Source: Microcaldota archaeon
GTDB lineage: Archaea; Micrarchaeota; Micrarchaeia; Micrarchaeales; Micrarchaeaceae
Direction: 5' to 3'
Length of the DNA stretch: 64,000 nt
Assembly: GCA_021816895.1 (NCBI GenBank)
Contig: JAKAWW010000001.1
Location: 864,771-928,770, forward strand
Part shown: positions 1 through 9,791 of the stretch, one piece after another
Numbering within the stretch: position 1 is the first letter of the stretch
How the letters are laid out: each line of letters starts with the position of its first letter
Made by a program: the position numbers and the translations under genes
The notes under the pieces: generated by a model
Told to the model about the DNA's origin: nothing
Seen by the model: only the letters and a program-made list of their open reading frames with translations
Databases searched by the model: none

Positions 1-667
1 TAAGTATGCTCTCGAAAAGCTCTTCTTTGCTCAGCACCCTGTAGGAATTCAGCTTATTGTCGAGGAATGCTTTTATGTCATGCTCCGCATGGCCATTTAC
101 CATTACGTATTCATCGGCAAACTTGTACCTGTCCTTGCCGCGCTCGCCCCATTTTACACTGTCGTATTTGTATACTATTACCATGTGAAACCCTGCCGCG
201 CGGAGCAGCTGCTGCTTGTTCATGAAGGCTTCGTCGATGTTGACATGAGGGTTTATTATTACTATCCTGCCTGCTTCATCGACCATGCCCGTTATGAAGT
301 CTGGAGGGTGTATGTATTTGTCATCAAGGACAAATTCTGGCTCGTACACTGCAGGCACATTGTTAGAGAGCAGCCACTTCTTTACAAAATCTTCATAGAT
401 GCCGGTTACGTCAAGATTGTAAGAGAGCAGTTTCCTGCTTAGATGCTGCTTTGCAGTTTCACTACTGACAGGCTCCGCTATAACATGCGATCCTTTGAGC
501 ATTGCACCTGCATTGGCCTCCTTATTGTCAGTGGTGCGCAGAAAGAATTGCGCCTTTTTTGGCATGCTGCTCTGGTATTGCTGCATGTCTTCCTTGGCGC
601 CGATGGCGCTTGACGCTGTTAGCTCCGTGCTGCTGCTCCCATCACCCGACACAGCATAACGTTGCAT
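1..667 (-). CDS. Hypothetical protein, C-terminus cut by window edge (possible degenerate PD-(D/E)XK-like fold)
   Basis: An open frame reads leftward from ATG at 667 for 222 codons without a stop and leaves the window at base 1. A TATA-like element sits about 23 bases upstream, so the transcript is probably leaderless. The first 80 residues look low in structure. Around residues 105-165 there is a pattern resembling restriction-endonuclease-like proteins: a Glu-containing strand (VYEPEF), then PPDF, then a hydrophobic strand (RIVIINPH) where an active nuclease would carry ExK, then a Lys-containing helix and the strand FHMVIVYKYD. The catalytic E-x-K is not present, so any nuclease link is weak inference. 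The function is not recognised. Confidence 0.6.
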   Translation of the reverse strand, partial: MQRYAVSGDGSSSTELTASSAIGAKEDMQQYQSSMPKKAQFFLRTTDNKEANAGAMLKGSHVIAEPVSSETAKQHLSRKLLSYNLDVTGIYEDFVKKWLLSNNVPAVYEPEFVLDDKYIHPPDFITGMVDEAGRIVIINPHVNIDEAFMNKQQLLRAAGFHMVIVYKYDSVKWGERGKDRYKFADEYVMVNGHAEHDIKAFLDNKLNSYRVLSKEELFESIL

Positions 668-683
668 AATATATATTCTCATT

Positions 684-694
684 GCATATTTAAG
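684..694 (-). promoter_or_regulatory. TATA box of the partial gene at the left edge
   Basis: On the minus strand the stretch reads CTTAAATATGC, centred about 23-25 bases upstream of the ATG at 667. This spacing fits an archaeal TATA box driving a leaderless mRNA. Confidence 0.55.
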
Positions 695-727
695 TCTTTT
701 TGAAAAAGCAGCGCTTTTTAGTAAATG

Positions 728-1741
728 CTAATGCTGGGTGACGAAATTGCAGCCTGCAGGCTGGGAAAAACTGTTGCTCAGTATAAGCTTTATGTAGCCG
801 ATATACGGCACCGATGCTACCACCTTGCCTTCTATGTCGCTCAACTTTATTGGATAGTTGCCGTACTGCATGTCTAAGCCAGGATTATTGTCCCCTTTTG
901 TAAGCACATAGTAATTGCCGCTTGCATTTATTATTGCATAAATGCGGTGCACAACATATGCATCGCCTTCTTGATAGAATGAGTCTTCAGGTATGGTCTT
1001 ATAAACGATGACGCTGTTGTTCCTGTCGCCTATTATGGTGTCGCCTGCTATTGTTATCGCGGTTGTATATGCCTCGCGCATTGTAGTGCCGTTCTGGAAT
1101 GTGACATTTCTTGATCCACAAGTATAGGTTATTGCTCCGGTCTGCTCACCCTGGCTTACTATGCGATTCAGCGCGCTGTCGTAAAGCCCGATGGAATAGC
1201 CCTTGTATATATATTGCGATACGGTTATGGTGTTGTGCGTGACATTATACGCGACGCAGCTCAGAAACTCGCCGTCCATGCTGCGATTCATTGCATCAAA
1301 CTCGCTTGCAGTCATGCTCACCACGGGAGCCTTCAGATCTCTTATGCTTTGCACGCCTTCTATGGCGATCATATCGCCCCTGTGCAGGTATGGCAGCATG
1401 CTGCAGCTCGGCACCACATTGAGCGGCGCGCTTGTGTGGAGCGCTGCGCCGAGGCCGAGCCAGAAAGCCACTACCACGACTACAGCTATTACTACTTCTA
1501 TTACATTCTTTGCATAGCCCTCTTCGCGCACGCCGTTTATGAATTCAAGCACTATGAGTATTATTATCATGAAGAAAAGCACCGCGCCAATTATGATGGA
1601 AATCGATGCGCTGCGCTGAAATAATATGTAAAGCACGAAAAGCAGGATTATCATTATATATATGGGCCACGTCTTCTGCTGCCTGCCTTTTGGCTTTTTA
1701 GCATTTGGCACGCTCTCGCGCGCCTGTTTTCTTGCCATCAA
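728..1741 (-). CDS. Signal peptidase I, archaeal/ER (S26B) type
   Basis: This is a membrane serine protease that removes signal peptides from exported proteins. Three hydrophobic segments lie at about residues 26-42, 46-66 and 80-98. The family's catalytic motif follows (PSCSMLPYLHRGD, Ser114). The general base is His265 in YVVHRIYAI, as in archaeal and ER enzymes, not the bacterial Lys. The conserved Asp region (KGDNNPGLD, about 282-290) closes the active site. At 337 residues it is longer than minimal archaeal enzymes because of the extra N-terminal membrane segments. It begins 6 bases after the smc stop, so the two are probably cotranscribed. Either of two consecutive ATGs could be the start. 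The two large surface proteins in this window, which carry signal peptides, are plausible substrates. Confidence 0.85.
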   Translation of the reverse strand: MMARKQARESVPNAKKPKGRQQKTWPIYIMIILLFVLYILFQRSASISIIIGAVLFFMIIILIVLEFINGVREEGYAKNVIEVVIAVVVVVAFWLGLGAALHTSAPLNVVPSCSMLPYLHRGDMIAIEGVQSIRDLKAPVVSMTASEFDAMNRSMDGEFLSCVAYNVTHNTITVSQYIYKGYSIGLYDSALNRIVSQGEQTGAITYTCGSRNVTFQNGTTMREAYTTAITIAGDTIIGDRNNSVIVYKTIPEDSFYQEGDAYVVHRIYAIINASGNYYVLTKGDNNPGLDMQYGNYPIKLSDIEGKVVASVPYIGYIKLILSNSFSQPAGCNFVTQH

Positions 1742-1747
1742 ATCCGC

Positions 1748-4700
1748 TCATCTGCTACTATTGTCATGCGCCTGCTGCTCGTTAGCTTTCAGCGCAGATA
1801 CCTCTATGCCGAAAGCCCTTGACTCGCCGTTTGTCTTGGTAACGCCTATTGCAGTGTCTGCCGCCACGATCATATTGTCGTTGTGGCTCACGATTATCAT
1901 CTGCGACTTCTTGCTTATCTCTTTTATTACCCTCGAGAGCTTCTTCGTGTTTTCCTTGTCTAGCGCAACATCTATCTCATCAAAGATGTATAGCGACATG
2001 GGCTTGCACATCTGTATAGCGAACAGCAGCATAAGCATGTGCAGAGACTTCTCGCCTCCGGAAGGCACGATTGGAACCTTCTCCTTGCTGTTCGGGCCTT
2101 TTACCTTTATGAGAAGCCCAGAATTGAACGGATCCTTGCTGTCCTCTAGCTCCAGATAGCCTGAATCAGGAAAAGCGTAGCTGTACAGCTTCTTGAAATT
2201 TTCATTGACCGCCTTGAATGTATCGGTGAAAACACTTAGTTTCTTCGCGTCGATCTCGTTCATCATTGATATTATGGAATCCTTCTCGCTCCCCAGAACG
2301 GATATCTTTTGCCTTGCCTCGTTCACATCCCTGCTTTTCTCCTCGTATATCTCAGGCGCCTTCATGTTCACGGCACCGAGATTTTCTATGTCGGCCTTCC
2401 ACAGCACGAGCTGCTTTTCAAGCTCTGCAGTGTCCTTGTCGAGCTCCTGCACAGAGCCGTAAGAGAGGAACTCGGCCTTTATGTCGTTGAGCCTTGTCTC
2501 GGCCTGCGCCTTCGCCGCCTCTATGCTTGCAAGGTCCCTCCTCAGCTTCTCGATGTCGCTGGACAGCCTGCCACGCTGCTGCGCAGCCTGCGACACGCGC
2601 GCATCAAGCTCAGTGATCTGCTTGTATACTGCTGCAGATTTTTCGTCATGGCTCTTTATCTTTTCCTGCAGTACTTTTGCATCTTGGGAAAACTTTTGGA
2701 TATGCTGCGCCGCGTCTTGCTTTTCCTGCCTCTGCGCCTTTTCATCAGCATCAATTGCTGCTATCTCATTAGTGATAGATTTCATCCTGGCTTCAATCAT
2801 CTCGTTTTCCTTTGACGCGGTGGCGATCTTTATCTTCAGCGATTCTGCACTGCTGCGCAGCTCCTTTATCCTAGAGGCGCTCTTTGCGCTCTGCGCGCCA
2901 TGCGCGCCTGCAGCATAGGCATAAAGCATGTCGCTATTGCTGCGCAGCTCAGATATCGATGCATCAACGCTTGAAATCTCGGATTCTATGCGCTCCAGCT
3001 CTTTCTTCGCTTCAAGCATATTCTTCTCGCTGTCTTTTGACAGATTCTTCAGCTCTGAAGCCTTTGAAGCTGCAGCCTCTATGGAGCCTTTAGCGCTCTT
3101 TGCTTCGGATGCAAGGCCAAGCAGCTCTGCCTGCTTGCCTGCTATGCTCCTGCCTAGGCTTTCCATCTCGCTGCTCGATTCGCGCATATCCTTCTCAAGG
3201 GCTGCCCTTTCGGATTCAAGCGCCTTTAGCCTTGCGGCGAGCTGGGCAGGAGACTCCTTCATCGAGCCGCCGCTTATTATGCCTGCAGGCTCTATGACTT
3301 CGCCTTCCAGCGTGACAAACCTGTGTTTGCCTATGCCTATTGATTTTGCTGCTCCTACATCATCAACAAGAAATGTGTTTGAGAATATGTACCTGAACAC
3401 CTTTTCATATGCCTTGTCGAAAGACACCAGGCTTATGAGCGGCACCGCGCCGCCCACATGCTCGGTATCGCCTTTTACAGCAAGCTCTTTTATAGGTATG
3501 AAGGTCGCCCTGCCAAGGTTTTTCGACTTTAGTATTTCTATCGCTTTCGAAGCGTCATCTATGGTGTCCATGACGAAGTAGCCCATCCTGCCTGAGGCTG
3601 CAGCCTGTATCGCAACAGCATATTTGCCTTCGTACGTGCACAGCTCCTCCGCAGTGCCGCGGAACCCCTTGGCTCCTTTCAGCGATGCGCTGATGCGCGA
3701 GCTGCTTCCGCCGAGCATTGCTAGCCGTTCCCTTATGTCTACGCTTTGCCTGTAGTTTTCATCAGTTCTGGCACGTATTGAATCGATGTGCAACTTTATG
3801 CTATTGAGCTTCTTGTTGAGCATCTCAAGCTCTTCATTGGAAGAGCGCATCGTGGCGTTGAGCTTTTCCAGCCTTTCATTTGCAGTGCTGGCTTCGCTCT
3901 GCACTGCACTGATGTCGTTTTCGGCGCTCTCGCGCTGGGCGGACCATCTTGCAATAAATGATTCGATGGAAGCTTTATTTGCTATTAAGCTCTCCTTTTT
4001 CGCATTCAAGTCATATAAGCGCTTCTGGTTGGATTCGTATGCGCCCTGTGAATCGCTTGAAGCGGCCTGACCAGGCAGCTCCAGCCTTGAAAGCTCGGCC
4101 TGCGCTGCTGCAAGTTCCTTTGACAAGCTTTCTATGGAAAGCCTGTTTTTGCCGAGCCCGCTTTCGAGCTTTGCGCTTTCCGCGGAAAGCGCCTTTCTGC
4201 GCTCGGCCATTTCGCCGATGCGCGCTTCGCTCGCCTTTATGCTTGCTTCCAGCAGAGCCATCTGCTTGCTTATCTCTTCGAGTGCCTTGCTCGCTTCGTT
4301 TGTTTCTGAAGATCGCGCATTGAGAACGTTGAGCATTCCCTGCTTTTCGGCTGAAGCCTTCTCTATGTCGATGTCGAGATTCTTTATTTCGGAATCTATT
4401 GCTGCAATTCTCTTTGATTTCTCTTCCTCTTCCTTGAGCTGCTTTGCATACTCTTCAGACAGGGCATGCTCCCTGCGCTTCAGCAGCGTGAAATTCGCCC
4501 TCTTTAACAGGCTCGTTAGCTCAAGATAGCGCTCGGCATCTTCCTTCTCCTTCTTCAGCTCTTCCAGGAAGCCGATTCGCTCGTTGAGCATCACGCGCGC
4601 CTCACTTATTTTTGCCTCTACCTTCTCCAGCTCCTTCATCGCCGCCGCTTTCTTGTCGTCGAACTCCTTTATGCCAGATGCGACATCTATGAGCTCGCGC

Positions 4701-5152
4701 CTCTCCTTGGCGTTGAGGTCTATCTTGCTCATTATCTCGCCCTGGGTTATCACGTTGGTGTCATTTATTTCGCTCTGCTCGTGGTAGAGCAGGTCGAGTA
4801 TCTCCTGCCTTGTGACATGCTTGCCGTTCAATCTGTACCCAACCTTGCTCTCCTTTATTGCGCGCATTATTTCGTACTGCTCCGTGCCGTTTGTAAGAGT
4901 GAGCTTTACATAGGCGCGCCTCAGGCCATCCTCAGGCCTTGGCTTCGCCGACGAATTTATAAGATATGAGAACGATGGAATGTGCATCCTTTTCAGAGAG
5001 CCCTCCCCAAGGGCGAAGAGCAGCGAATCGCATATGCTGGATTTGCCAGAGCCGTTCGAGCCAACTATGCAGTTGAATCCGTCAGTGAACTTTATGTTTG
5101 CGTGCTTGAACGACTTGAAGTTGTGCAATACTAAGGTATCAAGATGAAGCAT
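1748..5152 (-). CDS. smc: Chromosome segregation/condensation ATPase SMC
   Basis: SMC dimers organise and separate chromosomes. The 1134-residue protein has the full family layout: an N-terminal ATPase half with Walker A GSNGSGKSS (31-39) and the Q-loop near Gln137 (VITQGEIMSKI); a long coiled coil rich in Ala, Glu, Lys and Ser; a hinge near 480-640 with glycine-rich turns (KGAKGFRGTAEEL, AGIISGGSM); a returning coiled coil; and a C-terminal half with the ABC signature PSGGEKSLHML (about 1030-1040), Walker B SLYIFDEID (about 1053-1061) and the His switch VSHND. It is the first gene of a probable smc-signal peptidase unit. A TATA-like GATAAATACATG lies about 35 bases upstream of the start. No ScpA or ScpB gene is seen nearby. 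Confidence 0.96.
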   Translation of the reverse strand: MLHLDTLVLHNFKSFKHANIKFTDGFNCIVGSNGSGKSSICDSLLFALGEGSLKRMHIPSFSYLINSSAKPRPEDGLRRAYVKLTLTNGTEQYEIMRAIKESKVGYRLNGKHVTRQEILDLLYHEQSEINDTNVITQGEIMSKIDLNAKERRELIDVASGIKEFDDKKAAAMKELEKVEAKISEARVMLNERIGFLEELKKEKEDAERYLELTSLLKRANFTLLKRREHALSEEYAKQLKEEEEKSKRIAAIDSEIKNLDIDIEKASAEKQGMLNVLNARSSETNEASKALEEISKQMALLEASIKASEARIGEMAERRKALSAESAKLESGLGKNRLSIESLSKELAAAQAELSRLELPGQAASSDSQGAYESNQKRLYDLNAKKESLIANKASIESFIARWSAQRESAENDISAVQSEASTANERLEKLNATMRSSNEELEMLNKKLNSIKLHIDSIRARTDENYRQSVDIRERLAMLGGSSSRISASLKGAKGFRGTAEELCTYEGKYAVAIQAAASGRMGYFVMDTIDDASKAIEILKSKNLGRATFIPIKELAVKGDTEHVGGAVPLISLVSFDKAYEKVFRYIFSNTFLVDDVGAAKSIGIGKHRFVTLEGEVIEPAGIISGGSMKESPAQLAARLKALESERAALEKDMRESSSEMESLGRSIAGKQAELLGLASEAKSAKGSIEAAASKASELKNLSKDSEKNMLEAKKELERIESEISSVDASISELRSNSDMLYAYAAGAHGAQSAKSASRIKELRSSAESLKIKIATASKENEMIEARMKSITNEIAAIDADEKAQRQEKQDAAQHIQKFSQDAKVLQEKIKSHDEKSAAVYKQITELDARVSQAAQQRGRLSSDIEKLRRDLASIEAAKAQAETRLNDIKAEFLSYGSVQELDKDTAELEKQLVLWKADIENLGAVNMKAPEIYEEKSRDVNEARQKISVLGSEKDSIISMMNEIDAKKLSVFTDTFKAVNENFKKLYSYAFPDSGYLELEDSKDPFNSGLLIKVKGPNSKEKVPIVPSGGEKSLHMLMLLFAIQMCKPMSLYIFDEIDVALDKENTKKLSRVIKEISKKSQMIIVSHNDNMIVAADTAIGVTKTNGESRAFGIEVSALKANEQQAHDNSSR

Positions 5153-5212
5153 CTATACACCATATCGCCTTGTATAGAGTATAGAAACGCATGTATTTAT
5201 CTTTTACGGCGA

Positions 5213-6340
5213 TTAGTGAGAGGCTTGCGCAGCTTTCTGCGCTGAATCGTCCATTTTGGCATGGATCCTTGACATGTATAAATTTATTATTGTGTCTGCG
5301 TGCTGCATTAGCAGCAGGCCTGCAAGCGTGCTCCCTTTCTTTACGGCAGCTATGCCGCTCTCGTTTAGCTGCATCTTCTCAACAGCATTGTAAAGCTTGT
5401 CATAATATGATACTTCAGGTATTTCGATGCCTATTGACGCAACAGTGCCGCCGGCAACCTTGGCCATCGTGCGCGGCGACTGCCTCTGCACATTTTGCAC
5501 AAGGTACGCCTTGCCGTTTGATTCGTACACTGCTATGTGCATGTGCTGCTTGAGCATGAGCTCGTACAGCTCGCTTATGCTTGTGGTGGGCTTCACCAGC
5601 ATGAAGTTCTTGGTCATGGCGTTGTATACGCGCAGCTTTGTTATGTGCGTCTTGACAAATGCTGTGATGAGCTCCTGCTGCGCGCCATTGTATATGAATA
5701 TGGCTATCACTATGTCCCAAAGCACGATGAATTCCTTGTAAAAGAATGAACCGCTTATAAAGAACACGTATATCAGCGTTCCAACTATGAACGCGCCGGT
5801 TATCGCGTTGCTTACGCGCACGGATTTCCTTGTGGCGGTATAGTAGTCGCTATGCTCCTGCATGTGGCTCCTAAGCGCGCGCCCGCCGTCAAGAGGCAGC
5901 CATGGCAGCAGGTTGAAAACTCCAAGGAATATGTTGAGTATGAAAAGCAGCTGTATCGTGTAGCGTATCATGCCCGAAGGGGCATACGCAGCCGCGATAC
6001 CGAAAAGCGCGCCGAGCAGCAGGCTCACCAATGGCCCCACTATCGATATGCGGAATTCTGTTTCAGGCTTTACCTTCTCGAAATCTATTATGGAGCCGCC
6101 TCCGAACGGGTATAGCACTATCTTCTTTACCTCTATGTTGTTCCTTTTTGCGTTGACCGAATGCGCGAGCTCGTGTATGAGCACGCATACAAACAGCAGC
6201 ACCCATATCAGGAATAAATAAGGGCTGAGCACAAGGAAGAGCACAAGAAGCAGCAGGAATGACCAGTGGAGCTGTATGTCTATCCCCATTATCTTTCCTA
6301 TCTTTGGAGACATGCTTGCCATTGGAGCACCATTGTGCAT
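5213..6340 (-). CDS. Site-2-protease-like M50 zinc metalloprotease with C-terminal CBS-like region
   Basis: This is an intramembrane zinc metalloprotease of the S2P/M50 family, which cuts membrane-anchored substrates. The zinc motif HELAH is at residues 56-60 and the third ligand motif (LLPWLPLDGGR, Asp151) is in a later membrane segment. At least six hydrophobic segments lie between about 25 and 215. The C-terminal 140 residues (from about YNAMTKNFMLVKP) have the length and pattern of a diverged CBS pair, as found in many archaeal S2P proteins. An alternative start is Met7 (MASMSPKIG). The gene diverges from the phosphoesterase at 6377 across a 36-base spacer. Confidence 0.88.
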   Translation of the reverse strand: MHNGAPMASMSPKIGKIMGIDIQLHWSFLLLLVLFLVLSPYLFLIWVLLFVCVLIHELAHSVNAKRNNIEVKKIVLYPFGGGSIIDFEKVKPETEFRISIVGPLVSLLLGALFGIAAAYAPSGMIRYTIQLLFILNIFLGVFNLLPWLPLDGGRALRSHMQEHSDYYTATRKSVRVSNAITGAFIVGTLIYVFFISGSFFYKEFIVLWDIVIAIFIYNGAQQELITAFVKTHITKLRVYNAMTKNFMLVKPTTSISELYELMLKQHMHIAVYESNGKAYLVQNVQRQSPRTMAKVAGGTVASIGIEIPEVSYYDKLYNAVEKMQLNESGIAAVKKGSTLAGLLLMQHADTIINLYMSRIHAKMDDSAQKAAQASH

Positions 6341-6376
6341 ACTTCAGTATTAAAATATTAAATGCCATAGGTATTT
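6341..6376. promoter_or_regulatory. Compact bidirectional promoter region
   Basis: Only 36 bases, mostly A and T (TATTAAAATATTAAATG), separate two divergent starts at 6340 and 6377. TATA-like sequences can be read on both strands at distances that imply leaderless transcripts. Confidence 0.45.
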
Positions 6377-7135
6377 ATGCATAGTTTGAAAGGCATAAGG
6401 TTTGTTACCGGCAAGCCAGCGCTGATTGCCGAGATACATGGCGAGAGATACCTGGTGATAGGCGACCTCCACATAGGCATAGAGCTTGAGCTTTCAGGCA
6501 AGGGCATACACCTTTTCAACGTCACGGAATCGCTTGAGAAGAGCATAACATCAATAATGAATGAGTTCTCCCTTAAGAACATCATTCTTCTTGGCGACAT
6601 AAAAAACAGCGTTATGAGGCCGACCAGGGCAGAGGCCCTGCTGCTGAAAGGCTTTTTCGACTCGATGAAGGATTATTCTGTGTTTGCTATTGCAGGCAAC
6701 CACGATGCATACCTTGAGGAGCTTTTGGGCATACGCTTGCACAAGGAGCTCATAATAGGAGACTATGCGTTCATGCACGGCCACGCAAGGCCTTCGCAGC
6801 AAGCCATCATGTGCAGGTACATAATAACGGCACACAACCATGCGATAGCGCGCACCATGCGCAAGGACGGCAGCATGCACGACGAGAAGATATGGATCAT
6901 AGCGAAGATAAGCAAGAGGTCAGCGAAGAAAAGCTACGAAAGCTTCAACGCCGGCGCAAAGCTCATAGTGGCTCCGGCATTCAACGACATGATAATGGGC
7001 ACGCCCGTAGCGTCATGGAGCTATACGCACATGAGCGTGATGTTCAAGAGCGGGCTTTTCAGCATGAGGGGCATGGATATGTACACGCTCTATGGCAGCA
7101 AGCTTGCGAGGAGCAGGCTCGCTCATCATTCGTGA
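6377..7135 (+). CDS. Calcineurin-like metallophosphoesterase (archaeal ICC/YkuE-type)
   Basis: The 252-residue protein has the metallophosphoesterase metal-binding motifs in order: GDLHIG (Asp30, His32), GD (Asp74), GNHD (108-110), and two later His motifs (MHGHARP near 133-138 and TAHNHA near 151-156). The family binds two metal ions and hydrolyses phosphomonoesters or phosphodiesters. The natural substrate of this archaeal branch is unknown. The stop overlaps the convergent rpoK gene by 10 bases. No nuclease partner (Rad50/Mre11 or ligase) is adjacent, so a DNA-repair role is not supported by context. Confidence 0.85.
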   Translation: MHSLKGIRFVTGKPALIAEIHGERYLVIGDLHIGIELELSGKGIHLFNVTESLEKSITSIMNEFSLKNIILLGDIKNSVMRPTRAEALLLKGFFDSMKDYSVFAIAGNHDAYLEELLGIRLHKELIIGDYAFMHGHARPSQQAIMCRYIITAHNHAIARTMRKDGSMHDEKIWIIAKISKRSAKKSYESFNAGAKLIVAPAFNDMIMGTPVASWSYTHMSVMFKSGLFSMRGMDMYTLYGSKLARSRLAHHS

Positions 7136-7329
7136 GCGGCGGTGCCTACATTGCCCTGGCGCTTTATCACTGTTATGGGTATTACTCCTTTTTCGAATTC
7201 CAGCTCGGCTAGGTCGAGAGGATCTATCATGTGCTCCGGCACCTTTACGAGAGGCGGCGCGCCATATGCGAGCTGCAGCGCCCTCGCGCCGATTATCCTT
7301 GCCTTTTCGAATCTTGTATATTCTTCCAT
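7126..7329 (-). CDS. rpoK: DNA-directed RNA polymerase subunit K (Rpb6/omega homologue)
   Basis: RpoK is the small archaeal RNA polymerase subunit that latches onto the largest subunit and aids assembly. The 67-residue protein carries the family signature almost unchanged: [20 protein letters not shown] followed by P-P-L-V, then [19 protein letters not shown]. Length and motif match archaeal RpoK. It starts 10 bases after the stop of the geranylgeranyl reductase gene, so it is probably its downstream operon partner, and it overlaps the convergent phosphoesterase gene by 10 bases. Confidence 0.93.
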   Translation of the reverse strand: MEEYTRFEKARIIGARALQLAYGAPPLVKVPEHMIDPLDLAELEFEKGVIPITVIKRQGNVGTAAHE

Positions 7330-7339
7330 CGCAACAACC

Positions 7340-8776
7340 TCATATTGGATTTGGCCTGAAGCGCTCCTTCGCTTCCTTTATGTGGGCTTCAACAGCACCG
7401 CGCCACTTTGCAAAGTCGTCAGGGCTCTTCGGATACTGCCTGTACAGCTCGTTGAGCGCCTTCATTTTTTTAACTACAAACAGCAGGTTCCTGAACGCAT
7501 TGATGTTCTGCGCGCCCTTTAGTATTGTCTTGAATTTTGCAGCAACGCTGAGCTCTGGCACAAGGCCGTAGCTCAGATCCTCGGCCTCCTTGGCGCTTAT
7601 GAACGTCTTCATCCCGTAATTCAGCATGTCGTTGTTGAGCGATTGCAAGTATATCCTGAATACTTCCAAGCCTGCGGTCTTGTTCCCGTATGCATCGTTG
7701 AAGCTCAGGTTGTAATCCCACATGCCCTTTATGCTTGTATCGTTATTCTGCACTGCTTTTGCAGCCTGCTTGCCCGCAAGCACGCCAGCAACCAATGACG
7801 GGCCTATGCCTCCTGCGCTTAGCGGGTTTGGCATCGCCATGCTGTCCCCCGCGCCGAGGTAGCCGTTGAACACCAAGCTTTCGAGCTGGCGCCTCACTGC
7901 GACAGACCAATAGCCTCGGCCGTTGTTGTTGCTTGTATCGATGCGTACATTTTTCACTACAGGATTCACGTTCACGTAAGCATCAATAAGCGAATGGAGC
8001 GTGTCCTTCTTGCCAAGCTTCTGGTTCCTTATCTCAAAGCTGCTCTTTTGAACGCCAAGCCCTATGTTTACCCTGTTGCCGGATTTGGGGAACACCCACC
8101 CGTAGCCGCCTGGGGCAAGCTCCTGGTTCAGGTGTATTATCGCATTTTTTGGATCGTAATAATTTAGATCATCATGATCTTGGTCAAATTGGTATATGTA
8201 TCTGCCTGTCGACTCGATGTCGTCTATGTCTATGTCGCGGTCGACGAAGGGGTTCTCTGGCAATTTTCTCCTCAGCACAGTTGCTATGCCGAGCGCATCT
8301 ATGACGACCTTTGCCTTTATGTCCTTTCGCTCCTTGCTCTTGTCCCTGCCGAAGACTCCGGCCACGCTGCTGCCCTCAATTAGCGGCCCTTCTACCTCGA
8401 ACTCGCTCTCGTAATGCACACCGCTGTCAATGGCGAACTTTAGCAGTTTGTGCTCGAAGCTAGGCCTGTCAAGCGAATAGCCTTCTCCCTCGAACTTGAA
8501 CTTGTGCTGGAGATCAGGTGAAAAAGCAAGAACGCCATCGACCTTCAGGTCTAGTTCGGGCTGCGAGAAGGATATTCCGGCTTCCTTGTACAGGAAGTCA
8601 AGATGGCCCTTCGCCACAGCGTCGCCGCACACCCAGCCCCAGTTGGTCTTCTTGCCCACTTCCTCTTCCTTGTTCCTGTCGAGAAGGAGCACGCTGGCGC
8701 CGCCCTTGGCTGCCATTGCCGCAGCAAGCGAGCCAGACATGCCTGCTCCTGCCACTACAACATCATAGCTTTCCAT
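7340..8776 (-). CDS. Geranylgeranyl reductase family FAD-dependent oxidoreductase
   Basis: GGR enzymes saturate the isoprenoid chains of archaeal ether lipids. The N-terminal dinucleotide fold is clear ([20 protein letters not shown], with LLLDRN at the end of the second strand). [12 protein letters not shown] segment follows the FAD site. The GGR hallmark GGYGWVFPK is present near residues 245-255, and the late FAD motif is [19 protein letters not shown]. The ATG at 8776 is preferred over the TTG just ahead of it, giving 478 residues, which is longer than many archaeal GGRs (about 390-450). It lies near two prenyl-diphosphate synthase genes and upstream of rpoK. Confidence 0.9.
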   Translation of the reverse strand: MESYDVVVAGAGMSGSLAAAMAAKGGASVLLLDRNKEEEVGKKTNWGWVCGDAVAKGHLDFLYKEAGISFSQPELDLKVDGVLAFSPDLQHKFKFEGEGYSLDRPSFEHKLLKFAIDSGVHYESEFEVEGPLIEGSSVAGVFGRDKSKERKDIKAKVVIDALGIATVLRRKLPENPFVDRDIDIDDIESTGRYIYQFDQDHDDLNYYDPKNAIIHLNQELAPGGYGWVFPKSGNRVNIGLGVQKSSFEIRNQKLGKKDTLHSLIDAYVNVNPVVKNVRIDTSNNNGRGYWSVAVRRQLESLVFNGYLGAGDSMAMPNPLSAGGIGPSLVAGVLAGKQAAKAVQNNDTSIKGMWDYNLSFNDAYGNKTAGLEVFRIYLQSLNNDMLNYGMKTFISAKEAEDLSYGLVPELSVAAKFKTILKGAQNINAFRNLLFVVKKMKALNELYRQYPKSPDDFAKWRGAVEAHIKEAKERFRPNPI

Positions 8777-8981
8777 CAAATGACCTTTTCTACTCTATCG
8801 AATGAGCACGAATATAATATAGGAGTTATGCGCAACAAATTATTTTATTCCTTTGCTTTTGCCTGCCCATAGGATTTGCACGGCTATATACTACATTATT
8901 TGGCGAAGCACTCTGTTTATTATCGGATTTAGCCAATGCCACGGCATTACTGGCATTTTAGAATTCTTTGTTTGCGTCTAT

Positions 8982-9707
8982 TCAATCACTATTTAGCATA
9001 TTGTTTACCAGATATTGGGAAAAACTGTTTATTATGTTGTTTATTTTTTTTGTATGCTCGGATGATTCTGCTTCTAACCTGACTAGCTCGCGCGTTTCTT
9101 TGATAAGTTCTTCATCATCGGTCCAAGTTGCAGCAATTGCAGCCTTTTCGTAATCCCTGCCGCCTACGAGAGTTTTTGCTGCCTTGTATGCTGCTTCCTT
9201 TATGTCATTATTTCTTAACCCATATGACGCTTTAACTTCTAGCACCTCTGCCTCAAAGCCATCTCCCATAAGCTCGCCGGAAGGCTGTTCTGTAAGCAGT
9301 ATTTCGACATTTTTCACAGCCGCATTGCGCACCTTTTTATCGCCAAGATTAAATTCTCTTGCAAGTTTTGCTGCACTATCTAGGAATAAATGCGATCGCA
9401 TCATGCGTTCGTACGCTTTTTTTGCAACCTCTGTGGCTTCTGCTTTTGTAATGCCGTAGTGCCTTATGATCTCATCTGCAGCAGGATTTTCGTAATTATC
9501 TGCCACTATGATATTCGTGCCATTGCGCATTATATCTTCAAGCACCTCCAAGACAGCCCTGTGCATTTCTTCCGGGGTAAGCCCATATTTATCTGCTGCC
9601 TTAAAAGACCCCCAGCTGATGTATAGCTTAGCCTCTTCGAAGTCAGATTCCTTTTCTTTCCTTATCCCTATAGATGTTGTCTTTGCATTTTCCTTGCTTG
9701 CGTCCAT
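8982..9707 (-). CDS. Hypothetical all-helical protein
   Basis: The 241-residue protein is not recognised. It is predicted to be almost entirely helical, with repeated motifs in which an Ala- and Glu-rich helix of about 25 residues is followed by a short turn (for example DKYGLTPEEMHRAVLEVLED, AAKLAREFNLGDKKVRNAAV, ASYGLRNNDIKEAAYKAAKT). That periodicity suggests a helical-repeat or armadillo-like scaffold. There is no signal peptide or membrane segment. A GGTGG ribosome-binding site precedes the ATG. It diverges from the AbrB-PhoU gene at 9792 and shares its AT-rich control region. Confidence 0.6.
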   Translation of the reverse strand: MDASKENAKTTSIGIRKEKESDFEEAKLYISWGSFKAADKYGLTPEEMHRAVLEVLEDIMRNGTNIIVADNYENPAADEIIRHYGITKAEATEVAKKAYERMMRSHLFLDSAAKLAREFNLGDKKVRNAAVKNVEILLTEQPSGELMGDGFEAEVLEVKASYGLRNNDIKEAAYKAAKTLVGGRDYEKAAIAATWTDDEELIKETRELVRLEAESSEHTKKINNIINSFSQYLVNNMLNSD

Positions 9708-9791
9708 TCAACCACCACATAGTATATTGTTTATCCCAGTATATATAATATTTGGATATAGTATATATATTTGTATATTTCTATATATATT
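9708..9791. promoter_or_regulatory. AT-rich divergent promoter region with overlapping TATA-like tracts
   Basis: The 84 bases between two divergent genes are nearly all A and T, with several overlapping TATATA tracts and short inverted repeats around GTATAT/ATATAC. The rightward gene encodes a protein with an AbrB-type DNA-binding fold, which makes autoregulation here plausible but unproven. Confidence 0.45.

Noticed and set aside
2193..4787. Many long plus-strand frames opposite smc
   Set aside because: They mirror the Ala/Glu/Lys-rich coiled-coil coding sequence and have Ser/Leu/Cys-rich low-complexity translations.
8935..8957. Small inverted repeat AATGCCA/TGGCATT downstream of the hypothetical helical gene
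   Set aside because: The 7-base stem is weak and has no T-tract on the side where a terminator is needed, so no function can be claimed.
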